DNA of 64,000 nt, taken from the NCBI GenBank assembly GCA_025449115.1, contig JAHLKC010000113.1, positions 1 through 64,000 on the forward strand, in the 5' to 3' direction. Under the pieces are notes generated by a model. It ran no database searches. It saw nothing but the letters and a program-made list of their open reading frames with translations, and had not been told where the DNA came from. Numbering within the stretch: position 1 is the stretch's first letter; the number at the start of each line of letters is the position of its first letter. The DNA comes from Chytridium lagenaria. Taxonomy: Eukaryota; Chytridiomycota; Chytridiomycetes; Chytridiales; Chytridiaceae. Position numbers and translations under genes: made by a program. Positions 1 through 10,802 of this stretch are shown here, piece by piece.

Positions 1-606
1 TCTCACCTGCCACGTATCCATAATCAAACTCCCCACAAACAGCTTCATCACCACCCAAAAACATCTCCACTGGCACATCCACCCTCGTCGCCACAGCCAG
101 CCACAATCGCCACCCCAATCTGAACCACATGCTGCATCGCCACCGTTGCAAGCACCTTGGCCACAGACACTCGTTCTTGGGTCGCATGGGTTGAGACGTT
201 GGGATGCGGTGGAGTTCAATAGAGGTGAACTTTAGAAAGGAGAGGGTAAAGAGAAAGGTGGAGTAGAACCAGTAGCAGGCGACAGGGAGGAACACCATGG
301 AGAGTTCGGCGGCTGTTAAAGTGCGGAGGAGTAAGGTAGGGTCGCTGAGAATGTCGGCAAGAGTAGGTTGGTTGAATGACGTTGATTTGTTGATGTTGCT
401 GTTGGTGGTGTTGATGATGTGTACTCATGCTGTGAGAGAGTCGATGCTTGTGATGATGGTGGTAAGAGTGAGGATGGTGCCGAATTGCTGAATAGAGTCA
501 TATTCATCATGGCCACCACTACAGCCGATGGAGATGCAGATGCAGACAATGACTTGAAGACGAGTTGATACAGATACTCTGACAATGACGTCTCGAGCGA
601 TGACAT
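1..606 (-). CDS. Sterol desaturase / fatty acid hydroxylase-like protein, N-terminal part, broken
   Basis: Read on the minus strand from an ATG at 606. The N-terminus is Ser-rich. A different frame then carries two hydrophobic stretches, including PVACYWFYSTFLFTL, followed by IELHRIPTSQPMRPKN. The next recognisable block, RVSVAKVLATVAMQHVVQIG (about 60-150), lies in a third frame. This order of membrane segment, HRIP-type loop, charged RVS segment and VxQHxxQ helix resembles the N-terminal half of SUR2/ERG3-type di-iron membrane hydroxylases. The histidine clusters that would prove it lie beyond the left edge. Two frame changes have no good intron at the junctions, so the gene is either a pseudogene or affected by sequence errors. 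The family is suggested by similarity of arrangement only. Confidence 0.35.
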
Positions 607-2861
607 TATCACTTTTTCCCTTTTTTTTAAATGGCAAGTACTCAAGTATATTAGAAGGGAAGAATGTAAAGATGCACCTGGGCGGCTATATTCTTTCTCA
701 GAGTCCGAGTGGAGGAATCGAAAATCAATTATGGGCTGCATGGCATTCGGCGGGGAGACGAACTCCCCGCCTTTTTTTTTTTTTTTTTGTTTTTTGTTTT
801 TTAAATTTTTCATATTTGATTTTTAATATTCATCATCAATAAAATTAATTAATTTTATTAATAATTCATTTGATAATTAATTTGATTATTGATTGAATTG
901 ATTGGTTGATTGAAAAGTTGACAGCCAAACGTGCATCATCAATCATGGAATCATGGTGCATGCAAAAGAGAAAATTTGTCTTTTCCTTTTGTTTTGACTC
1001 CGCTAGAGTTCCTTACATCCCATTGGCTGGGCGTTTTTATTTTATTTTTTCGTGCTTTTTCTTTCGGATCCGGTTCTTATGAGAAACATTGCAGTTAACT
1101 ATTTTGGTTAATGGTTTGGTTGATTTTACTTGGGTAGATATTATTACGAAGAAGAAACAAGAATGACGGTGTCGACAACGCATCATTTCCAAAAACACCC
1201 ATCATCAGCATCACCTCGTCAGAAACCATCAAGCTTATTAGAGTCGTACGTATTTCCTACTACCAAGTATTCACCAGATAAGCCCTCAATTCCTCAAACT
1301 TGCATGTCCCACATCAACCTTCTCTCCCCTGACATTTCACCATGGCTGTGCCTATCCAAGTATATGACAATGGCGTTCATCCTCATACAAAACGCGGAGG
1401 GTTTGTCAAAAAGGTTACTCGCAATGTTTTTCATGGCGGCTTAAGCCTTCATGAACAACGTCATACGGCGAAAAAGATCCTGCCCTTTATTTATCAACAG
1501 ACACCACTTCGATTCATAAAAAATTCCATGAAATGCACTCGCTCAACTTTCCGTCTGAAATGATCTGGTTGGTGTTACTTCAAAACATGGCATTACGGCG
1601 TTGATTTTATGCTTCATTGATACTCATAGTCATGCCGGCCTTTCTTCATTGTTTAAAATAAATGAAAACAATGAGCATTGACCTCTTGGCTTGGCTCATG
1701 CGTCTTCCCGATACTTCCGATAAATGAGCATTGACCTCTTGGCTTGGCCGGCACAAATGAAATTAAATAGACATCTAGAAGATGCTACGTGAATGCGAGG
1801 CTTGACGACATCTGCAGCACTCTTACGACACAGTCTTTTGAGGGAGAAGCTTCAATTGCAAAATCACATGCAGGATACACGATTTGGTCTCAATATCTCA
1901 GCTGTCTGAGCAAAAAGACTGGCCGACGAGCTTATTCCCCAGTTGTTGTTTATATATGCTGCCTCGAACGAAATATAACCCGAAAACACCTTTTGTCGTG
2001 GTTATTTTGCAATCGCGCATAATGGGGACGAAAAGAGTCTATGATGACTCTGATGGATTGTATGAGGAATATGCATGCGAACAAGAATTTGGGTACAACT
2101 TCCTAACAATGGCTTAATAAACCGTCGAAATGAAGAACTGAAAGTCCTACATCATTTGGCAAAACCCAGTTTTCATACCGTCCCTTTAAAACTCATTTTT
2201 CGCAACCCATAAAAAAAATCCTCACATATGAGGACCACAAGGCTCCCCTATCCACTCTGTGTTGAGCTGCAAAAGCTGCTTCACATTATGGAATCGGGAT
2301 GTTCTTGTGCCTTCAACATTATGCGATGTTGCATTATGGTCGCAATGGGCCATGATTACCCCTTGTATAAGGGCCTTCCCGTGCACCAGAAAGACAACGA
2401 ACCCTTAAATCGCGTAAAGTGTCGCCCTCACCAGATGATGGGCGAAAAGCTTTCGCGGGCCATGAAATGGCATAAAATATTATGGCGCAGAATTCATATA
2501 CAAAAAAAAGGTCTTTCTATACCAAACAGGTTGAGGCACGCCCTTAGCGAGGTCCTTTTGTATGTTTTCACCAGCGCGTCCTGTCGAAAGCGTTTGATGG
2601 GACGTCACGTCTGGTATATATGTCGAACAACGGTCGGGAAGTTGCTTTCCCTGGGATTAGATTAGCGGTAGCAACGTCCGTGGTGTCCGTGGTGCCAAGT
2701 ACGCATGTGCGCCGTGAGTGATTTGGTGTTTATGACAAGGATTAATAATGAATGGAAATTCAATCTGTTTAGCATCGAACGAGTATATGGTGAGGAGAGG
2801 TTGTTGTAAAATAAAGTCCGAATCATTGAGTGTGACGTAGCACACTATAGCTCACACCAGC
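607..2861. other. Intergenic region without a supported gene
   Basis: A stretch of about 2.2 kb. It starts with a poly-T run and very AT-rich sequence (770-900, with degenerate TTGA repeats). Several open frames of 70-145 codons exist, the longest on the plus strand at 2228-2665, but none shows a recognisable domain, signal peptide or conserved motif. One short direct repeat is listed separately. I see no tRNA-like structure. Confidence 0.5.
1670..1748. repeat. Two direct copies of a 26-base sequence
   Basis: The 26 bases starting AATGAGCATTGACCTCTTGG occur at 1670-1695 and again at 1723-1748 without mismatch. The unit spacing is 53 bases. The sequence between them differs, so this is a spaced duplication and not a microsatellite. 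No function can be assigned. Confidence 0.85.
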
Positions 2862-4972
2862 ATGACAACAGACTCAGCAACAACAACAACAACGACGACG
2901 ACGACGGCGACGGCGACGACGACGACGGCAAAGCAAGAGGCAGCGCTCAAGAATGCAGACGTCATAAAAGACTTTTGCTTTCTCAAACTCCCCACAACAC
3001 CTCCAGTCTTCACAACCCCAACCCTCGACTTTTCTTCTCACCACACCGAACTCAAAGACCTCACCCACTCCATCCAAGACTTTATCACCCACTACCACAC
3101 AAAACACCATCCCAACCCCACCCCCCACACACCCTCCTCACAAAAACAAACTCCATCACCCTATCCCGTCAGAAAAAGAACCTCCACATCACAACCGCCA
3201 TTTCCCTCGTCATGACCCACCTCAACCTCCTCACAACCCCAAACCCCCTCCACCGTTCCCTCAACCCCTCCCCACAATCCCTCCCTCCACTCCTTCGACG
3301 CAACCCTCACCCGTCCCCAACGCGCACGGTACCACGAAATCCGTGGCACCCTCTACGCCCTCCTCCCATGGCCCGACATGCGAGCCGAGCAAGATCTCAC
3401 CAAATCCCTTAAACTCGACCCCACGTCCTCCACCGTCTGGAACACGCTCGGAGAATGGTATTACTCATGCTGTCGACGGGTGGATGACCCACACCCGGAT
3501 GCTTTGAGACATAGGCCGAGGTTCACATTGGACGAGGCGAGGAGGATGGCGGTGGAATGCTTTGAAAGGGGGTTGGAGATGGGGAAGGGACGGGAGGGGT
3601 TGTTGAATTTGGCGATGGCGGTGAGGGCCGTGGCAGGAGAGGTTGCCGTGGAGGAACGGAAAGGGGTTTTGGAGAGGAGTGTGGCGCTTTGTAAGGAGGC
3701 ACTTGCGTTGGATGTTGCAGATGGGTTGTCGTGGTGTAAGTGATACCTTTTTTTTTTGCTTTGTTCTCATCGTTTTCTTCGTTCTCATAGTTATGCCTCT
3801 TTTTGCTTTTCCCTTTAATATACGCGCTAACACTTTTTTCTCGTTTGTTATCCTCTCAATTCTTTCCGTCCATGACTTTTACCATATTCTCGAACGCGAT
3901 GGTTTTCTATTTCTCCCGTTTTGTTGGATGTGATGGGAACAACAAAAACATTCAAAACTTCAAGTCGGCCTTGGCTCCAGCTACCTAAAACTCTTTTTCA
4001 GTGTCACCTTTGACCTCAAAGACCTCCATCGCGCTCTCGCCGCTTACAACAAATCTGCCAACTCCCATCACATGATCAACCACCCCGATCTCTACCGCAA
4101 CCGCGCTATCGTACGTTCCACCCCCCTTTTCATACCAACTCAAAATTTTTTGTCTAGATCAACGTCTACCTCGAAAACTACTCCTCGGCGATTGACGATT
4201 TCGAGCGCAGCGCGGTGCTGGATCCCCTTGACATTGGGCCAGACAGTTTGGAGCAGATTAAAGGGATTTTGGGGTTGCTTGCTGGGACCAGTGCGGCTGT
4301 GAAGAGGTATGCTGGGAAGGGTGGGAGGGAGGAGGAGGGAAGAAGATGGGGAGGGAGATGTTTGGGGGGATGAGGGAGGTGGCTGTGGATGGGGTTGGGG
4401 TTGTGGAGGCTGGAGGGATTGGGGAGAGCGCGGGGGAGTGTTTTGTTGTGGTGAGGGTTTTGGAGGTTGTGGGAGAGGGTTGCCGAGGTGAATACTATTT
4501 TATTGTTTTTTAGTTCTTTTTTTTTTTGTGACGTTGCCTTCCTTGCAACTTTTTGGTCTTTCTATTTAGACGTTTTTTGGTTCTTTTTTTAAATTTGGTT
4601 TACGCGTCATGCTTTGGGTGTTTGTTTTGGTTTCATCTGACCGCTTTTTCAAAGGACGTATGTTGTTCAAGATCTGAATGGACCCAAAACCCTTGCGATG
4701 AGTATCTTTAATCTTGCGGCGGGGAGTGTCCCCATTTCAGTCAATGATGAAATTGCGGTCGCGTCGCCATGTCTAGTGAAATTTGATGTGACGTATGGGA
4801 AGGTAACAACACCCTCAGCCCCCTTTGCAAACTTTTGTTGATTTTTTTTGTTTAGTTTACAGCGAGATATTTGAACCTTCGAGTGGATCGACCTTGGAAC
4901 TTGTGTGTGAATGGGGAGAGTGGCGACACGGGATTGGCGGTGACGGAGGTTCGAGTTCAGAGTGTTGTTTGA
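2862..4972 (+). CDS. TTC5: TTC5/STRAP-like tetratricopeptide repeat protein
   Basis: A TPR protein with a C-terminal OB-fold, matching animal and plant TTC5, a cofactor of p300/p53 signalling and of tubulin mRNA autoregulation in animals. After a Thr-rich leader, a TPR unit is clear at 3378-3735 (LTKSLKLDPTSSTVWNTLGE), continuing over an intron as LSW-FGLGSSYLKLFF (intron 3736-3964). A further TPR follows (SSAIDDFERSAVLDPLD, exon from 4158, intron 4111-4157). The C-terminal part has the TTC5 order: a KKMGREMFGGM helix, VVVRVLEVV strand, TYVVQDLNGPKTLAMSIFNL (after an intron from 4488), then LRVDRPWNLCVNG (intron 4803-4855), stop at 4970-4972. At least three one-base frame changes are needed (near 3120-3290, 4320-4340 and close to 4480), all in C- or G-rich tracts. 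The role in a fungus is unknown. Confidence 0.75.
2876..2932 (+). repeat. ACA/ACG trinucleotide run encoding polythreonine
   Basis: Repeated ACA then ACG/GCG triplets near the start of the TTC5-like reading frame give a Thr-rich (Thr/Ala) leader of about 19 residues. The TPR core does not need it. Such runs are prone to length change. Confidence 0.75.
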
Positions 4973-5506
4973 GCGTGTGTGTGTGTGTGTGTGGGGGGGT
5001 TTTTTATGCGGGATTTTTGGCGGTGGGATGGAGGTTTTTCGAGGTTAAAGGTTGTTTTGAGATGCGTGTGTGGGTTTTGGTACTTTTTCGGTGTGTTTTA
5101 CCTCCTTTTTTTTTTTTCCTCTTCCGATATAGTCCCCCCTTCCCCACCCACCTTTTTTTTTAGGTGGGTTTGTAGATTGTGATTTGTGTTTGGTGATTTG
5201 TATAGCCTACCCTCAACTTTTTTTTTTTTTTTCTGTGACGCTAATTTCTGTGGGATCTTATTTAATGTGGGTTGTATAAGTTTTGAGGATGCAGTGTTGT
5301 AGGAAGTAAATATTTAAGCAAGAGTGATTGTGGTTTATTTTTTTGAAGTCTTTGGGTTGTATTTTGTGTTATTTGGTGTATGGGATGAGATGAGAATTAA
5401 TGGGGGATGGGCCGTAATAAATCGTTTCTCTAAGCACCACCGCCATTTGTGTAATTGCTTGGGACGAGGGGTACGGTTAATTTTCTTTGCCTCTCCCTTT
5501 TTTTAA
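4973..5506. other. 3' flank of the TTC5-like gene, simple sequence
   Basis: The region begins with a short GT dinucleotide run (4975-4992) and contains several poly-T tracts. It lies between the plus-strand TTC5-like gene and a minus-strand gene, so it should hold two facing 3' ends. No other gene is seen. Confidence 0.5.
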
Positions 5507-6293
5507 TCATCTTGTTGGAATATATTTGGAAAAACTGTTTTTACACGATGAAAAAGGGCAATTGTGAATCTGCAAGTATGTAGCGTATGAAAATAAAACG
5601 TATGATAAGAAAAAAAAAATGCAATTCGCAAACATAAAAATACATCCATATACATGACCAAAACAAAAATCAAACACTACGCATAAAGTTCCCCTCCAAC
5701 AAAACTTCCTCACTTCCTCAACGTATCGTCTCTGTATACACTGGTAACGCCTCCTCTGCCGCCTCGCACTCGCCATCGACGGCCCAGCTACGTTCACCCG
5801 CGCCGGTACCGCGTAAACCGGTTCCCCTCGATTCCCCATAGATTTCGGTGGCGGCAATGGAGGCACCGGTTCCACGGTTTCAGGCGGCACGACATAAAGT
5901 TTTGGAATAGGTGGTAAACTCTCCCTCAACCTTTTCGCCAACCTCTCATGTTTCCTCGTGTACCTATTAACGAGGCGACGACGTTGCCGCTCCGCCTTGA
6001 CGTGACATGAGGGGACGGGAAGCGGGGTTGTGGTGATTCCTGTTGAGGTTGGGGTGACCATGTAGAGTGTTGGGGGGAGGTGAAGGGAATACCGAGACGG
6101 ATCATTTTTTGTTCAAGGTTGTGGAGCCTTTTTTGGAGTTTTTTGGAATGGGCGCTGGTGGGAGGGGTGGTGATGATGAGGATGGGGGGTTGAGGGGTTG
6201 TTGGGTGGGTTGGGGGAGGGTGATGGGGATGGTCTTGAGGGAGATGGTGGAGTGGTTTTGACCCATTTTGGAGGATTTGAAGAGGGAGAACAT
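5507..6293 (-). CDS. Hypothetical small basic protein
   Basis: Not recognised. From an ATG at 6293 (MFSLFKSSKMGQNHST) a Pro/Ser-rich stretch leads, after a frame change, into a short amphipathic segment (KKLQKRLHNLEQKMIRLGI). After another change it enters an Arg-rich region (about 5690-6061) containing KAERQRRRLVNRYTRKHERL and SARRQRRRYQCIQRRYVEEV. The basic, helical parts suggest nucleic-acid or protein binding, but no domain is identifiable. The last 40 codons before the stop at 5507 are hydrophobic and may not be translated. The frame changes and lack of a family make the model weak. Confidence 0.3.
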
Positions 6294-6301
6294 GCAATGG
6301 A

Positions 6302-6486
6302 GGGAGTGGAGGTGGTGATGGGATGATGGGATGTCTGCTGCGTTTTAAGGGATGACGGGGATGGTTGTTTTTTTATAAAGCGTTAATAAGTGTTGCGGCG
6401 ATGCTGTATGGCATTGGAGGGGATCCACGAAATCAAATCAACAAAATTGTCAGTTCTCTTTGGGTGATTTTGTTTGAGGCTGAAAA

Positions 6487-6525
<39 letters not shown>

Positions 6526-7056
6526 AACCCTTTGACCGCTTTGCTGTGGCTTATTTTATTTTTGCTTTAGTTTTTACTGTAATTTAAGTTGCAGCTTATC
6601 TTTCTGTCTGAATATATTCTCCAAACTGTCGTTAAAATTCCTATCAGATATTCTCGTAAAAACCATCGTTCATCTTCACGCGAGTAATCTGCTCTCCTTC
6701 ATACACCGTCAACATAGTGACAAGTTCTTCTTACTCGCCCATTCGCTTATCTGCTTCCTCACTGCATTCATTCTCTCCTGACATAATGTCCAGATGACTC
6801 TGCTTGACAAGCGAAACAATTTTTCGGGAAACCAAGAAAGTGGAATAATAACCAAAAACGCGACATCAAGGTGGGATAATGAATGAATCCAATTTACTCC
6901 TTTTTCCTCTCAATTCTGTAACTTTGAGATAATGTCCCAGAGTCAGGTGGGTTTGTATTAAGACGCGTTATATGAAACAAACTCCTTCCCGTAGAACAAG
7001 GTATACGGCCATTAAAAAGAGGCACAGCAAAAACCGGACAACAAAAAAATCCAAAC
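6302..7056. other. Intergenic spacer with microsatellite
   Basis: Apart from the AAAT run this spacer is moderately AT-rich and shows no coding signal. It should contain the promoter of the small basic protein gene to the left and the 3' flank of the Ser-rich protein gene to the right. Confidence 0.45.
6483..6527. repeat. (AAAT)n microsatellite
   Basis: About eleven perfect AAAT tetranucleotides in the spacer between two minus-strand genes. Confidence 0.95.
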
Positions 7057-8416
7057 TCACTGCCCCGACCCGACATCCGAAACGTCCGACAATGCAATCG
7101 ACTGATTGCTTTTCACAGCCTCCGTCTTCCCCTTCCCTTTCACAACTCCCAACCCATACCCCACCCCCGTCACCTCCGCCACATACCCCTCAAACGCCAT
7201 CGAAAAAGGCGTCATCATCTCCCCGCCCACTTCATCCTTCATCTTCCCAGCAAGAGCACCCATCGACATCCCATTCTTCCCCTTCAACGCCGAAACATCC
7301 TTCACTAACGCATGAATGACACGATCATGTCGACGCAGTTTCGTCTCAAGCATTTCAACGCGTTTTAACAACGCCACCGATGCTTCCATATCGATGGTTG
7401 TGGGCCGCGATGAGAAGAATGTTTTGCGGCCGCGACCGCTGGGAGAACGTGTCAAGGACTCGGCGGTGGGTGTTGCCGCGCAGGGTTTAAGATCTTCGGA
7501 GGGTTGGAGAGACTCTGTGTCTGTAGATTCGGCGGTGACGAGTGTAATAGGGGATGTGTCGATGGTGAGTTTAGTTGTAGATGGTAGGGTGGTTGACACT
7601 GATACTCTAGGAGCCACCACAACCTCTGGCACAACGGCATCCATTCACCACTTGATGCTGAATTCGACCTCCCCACCCTCATTGGTGTGTCCGCCTTTTT
7701 CCCATTCCCGGCCGCTAAGGACCTTCTCGGCGATACAGGTTCCACTGAAGCCTTTTTCGCCACACCCTTCACAGGCGCGTTCTTTGCTGTCGAATCAGAC
7801 AACGACCGCGTTCGTGTGGGAGACGCCGTTCTAGACGTCACTGAATGTCGTTTAGGGGTCCCACCATCTCCCTCTACAACTACCACCACCCCGGACCGAG
7901 ATGAAACGGATCGGGATCTAGGTCGATCAGGGGACGTTGGACGGGATGACTTCAGAGGTTTTGTTGGGGTTGTAGAGGTGGCGTTGGAACGGGAACGAGG
8001 ACGACCACGAACATTGTCGTCGTTGTCGTCATTGTCGAATCTCACACGACCTGGGGATGGAGCTTCAATGGGTGTTGCTGGGATGATGGAGATGGTGGGG
8101 TCTTGGGTTGAGGCATTTTGAGGTGGATCTGGAACGTGGGACTGGGATACGTGAGGTTGTTGGGGTTGTTGGGATGAGGGTTGGAGCGAGACGTGGGGGG
8201 GCGGTCAAAGGTTGTGGTGAAGGTGCGGTGGCATGTGCGGGTTGGGCTTGAGGGTTCGATGGTGAACGTTGACGGGGATGGATATCAAGGCGGAGGGTAT
8301 CGGGGGTACGGGATCTGTCTTTTGTGGGTTGCGGGGTTGGCGTCTTTTGTTTTGCGGGGCTTTTGAGGTGTCGCGACGGGAGATGAGGAGGGGCGTTTGT
8401 GTGGGGTGTCGTCCAT
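7057..8416 (-). CDS. Ser/Pro/Arg-rich disordered protein with C-terminal coiled coil
   Basis: No known family recognised. From an ATG at 8416 (MDDTPHKRPSSSPVATPQKP) the protein is low-complexity and rich in Ser, Pro, Thr and Arg. It holds an acidic patch (RFDNDDNDDN), many SP/TP and RS dipeptides, and SPTRTRSLSDST-like segments typical of phosphorylated cytoskeletal or nuclear proteins. Near the C-terminus (about 7260-7400) a heptad-like helix, EASVALLKRVEMLETKLRRH, runs into VIHALVKDVSALKGKNG and looks like a short coiled coil. At least two frame changes (near 8200-8290 and near 7640) join the open parts; the second has no intron of usual size. The regular, coding-like composition supports a real gene, but its role is unknown. 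Confidence 0.4.
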
Positions 8417-8690
8417 GGTGGGTGACGGTGGTGTGGGATCCTGTTGAGTTTGTATTAGAAAAGAAATGAGGAGGTTGTAAAGATTACAGAGGGGTGCGAA
8501 AAACAATGGGCATTAAAGATGACCAATCGGCAAATCAGTCATCAAATGTAAGGCACTAAAAAAAAGCTGTTTTTGAAAAACAATCGTTCTCCGAAGGAAT
8601 ATAGAGGGGAAGGTAGGTAATTGGAAAACGGTAGCAACGGAAGGAAGGCTCAGAGTTTAGGATAGACGCGTTGAAATCCACAGAAAAAAA

Positions 8691-9543
8691 TTAATAAATT
8701 ACCGTCAGTTCCCAAGATGATGCCGCGCTATCATACTCTACTGTTCCCACAAGCGAGGACGCGACATCTGTAAAACAATGTCCAGCCGTTGTTTCATCAG
8801 TCATCACGTCAAACACCGCGAGTGGTAGATCACATTGTCCATTCACTGTTTCCAACGCCACATATTGTGTTTCGACATCTCCAGACGTTGATGCTAATAA
8901 CGATAAAGACGCAGCCGGCTGCATCGACTCCAGGTCCGTTGTTGATGAAGATTCTAACAAAGATGAGGATGCATCCAGCTGCGTCGACTCCAGGTCCAAG
9001 GTTCGTGGTGCTACCTCGTCTCCATCACCTCCCAATCCATCATGACAAACCATCATTATCTCCTCAACCTCATCAACGCCCACACCCTCTTCATCCCCAA
9101 CCTCACATGAACCTCAACTACCTTCCCTTCCACCGTCTCCCTTCCATCCATCACCTCCACTTCACCCCTATCCCTCCCCCTAACTTCAACCCCTTCCCTT
9201 CCATCCATCACCCTCAGTACACCCCCATCCCTCCCACCTTCAACCCCCTCCCTCTCCAACTCTGAAAACGACGGAAAGTTGGACGGGCATTTCACTGTAC
9301 CCAACCGTCGTGGTGGCAAATCAGGTCCCACCCCACCCAACCTCGGGATCGCGGACGGGAACGCCGATAACTCTGGATGTGTGGTGACGGTTGATGGTGG
9401 AACAGAGGAAGGACGGGTGGTAAGTGACGTACGAGTGGTGAGGGAAGCTCGGCGAGAACCGTCGATACGACGCTTTGACGGAGAGTGGTGATGTCGGGGG
9501 TGTCGGAGTCATTGGGGATTGGGGCGGTGGATGGACATTCCAT
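8691..9543 (-). CDS. Hypothetical acidic protein with internal repeats
   Basis: Not recognised. Reading from an ATG at 9543, a Pro-rich start passes into a charged segment with a doubled motif (VMDGREGVEV and VMDGRETVEG, about 19 residues apart). After a frame change an acidic C-terminal part follows (8691-9083). This part holds a second internal duplication, DLESTQLDASSSLLESSSTT next to DLESMQPAASLSLLASTSGD. The end is more globular-looking, with an EYDSAASSWELTV terminus. Similar composition and the same strand as the gene at 7057-8416 could mean a relationship, but I see no shared domain. Confidence 0.3.
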
Positions 9544-10802
9544 GCCCAAAAGACAACGTCCACCAAAAGTTCAAGGCGCGATAAGGCAAACAGTGGAGAG
9601 AGGGTTAAAGTGAGATGAATAGAAATAATCGTCTTGAAACACGACGGGTTTTGATATCAGCGAAGGATGCTGCTAATGTCGTCGCATGTTACGCATCTGC
9701 AGAGGACGGGTCGCGATAATCTCGGTCAGGAAATCCCTCAATTTATGGCTATATACCGATTCAGCACATGTTAATCCACGTTTCTGGCTGAGGGAAAATG
9801 AGCGGATTCCACAGCGCTGGATACCCTAACACAGAGGACTTTACAGATCTGCACGTGCACGCATTTCTAGGAGTGAGCATGAAGATGGAGGCAAAGTAAG
9901 AGGCTCAAAACAATAAATAAAGAAACAAGAACAAGAAGAGCGAAAAAATAAGAAAGACAGCTTTTTTTTTTTTTCAAGAGCCCCCGTCAAAAAAGACGGG
10001 CGATAACTCCATAACTGAGGTCGTATTTGGTTCAAAGGAGGCGTTTGTAGAACAACATAGAGTAAAAAAGGGGGATAACGAAAAGAAAAAAAACCATCTC
10101 CATGCTCGGCTCCTAAAGTCTTCAAGAAACTCCTAAAAAAAGGACGGCAAAAAAAGACGAAAAAAAACCTTGAGGTCAAATAAAAACCAAAAGAAAAAGA
10201 GTCGCGTCATCAAGACGCATGAGGGATAGGAGGAAACCAACCACATCGGCCAAGAATGAGGGTGAATAAGCTTTAAAAAAATAATAAAGAAAATTGCGAA
10301 CGGTGCAATCTAGAAACGCGCCACCGTCCGTGTAGAGGTCCTCAGCAAGCAAAGCAAACAAGTAAAACATATCTTTTTCGTCCTTCTAGGCAAATGGTCT
10401 CCCAATGTTTGGCATTATCCTAACACACACCCATGGAAACCATCGTCCCAATATGAAACAACCCCTCAGCAAAGATTTGCAAAGAAAAAGATGAAACCCC
10501 GTATTCAACAAAACAACCACAGGAAGGACCGCAAGGAAAGAAAGAAGCAACTGTTCGACTACGGTAAAACTGCAAGGAAAAAAAAAAAAGAAAAAAAGAA
10601 AAAAGATAGCTCGAAAGCCCAAGCGAAACCACGGAAAATTATCAGAGTGTAAAGCGGAAATCATTAGGGGAACACGAATAAATACCGAGAAGAAAAAAAA
10701 GGGAGGGAACGAAAGCGATAGATTAAAAAGCCAAGCCCAGCCTAACTCATATCAGGGGCAAAAACAAGATGTTAAAAATCCCGCGCAAATCAGTTCAGTC
10801 TC
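9544..10802. other. Long spacer with polypurine tract
   Basis: The spacer lies between the acidic-protein gene and the 3' end of the SWEET-like gene. From about 9900 to 10720 the plus strand is strongly A/G-rich with many AAGAAAA runs, so the transcribed side of the SWEET-like gene would have a C/U-rich 3' flank. Hydrophobic Phe/Leu-rich open frames on the minus strand here follow from the composition and are not called. Confidence 0.5.

Noticed and set aside
340..425. A possible intron joining the first two blocks of the sterol-desaturase-like gene (GTACAC...TTCTCAG)
   Set aside because: Splice sites look acceptable, but the resulting phase does not enter the frame with the membrane segment.
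2228..2665. A 145-codon plus-strand open frame
   Set aside because: No domain, signal peptide or codon bias like that of the clear genes nearby, and it sits in a region where other frames are nearly as open.
9841..10664. Minus-strand frames rich in Phe and Leu that look like membrane proteins
   Set aside because: They are translations of an A/G-rich tract; runs of TTT and CTT create the hydrophobic look, and no periodic helix pattern or family motif is present.
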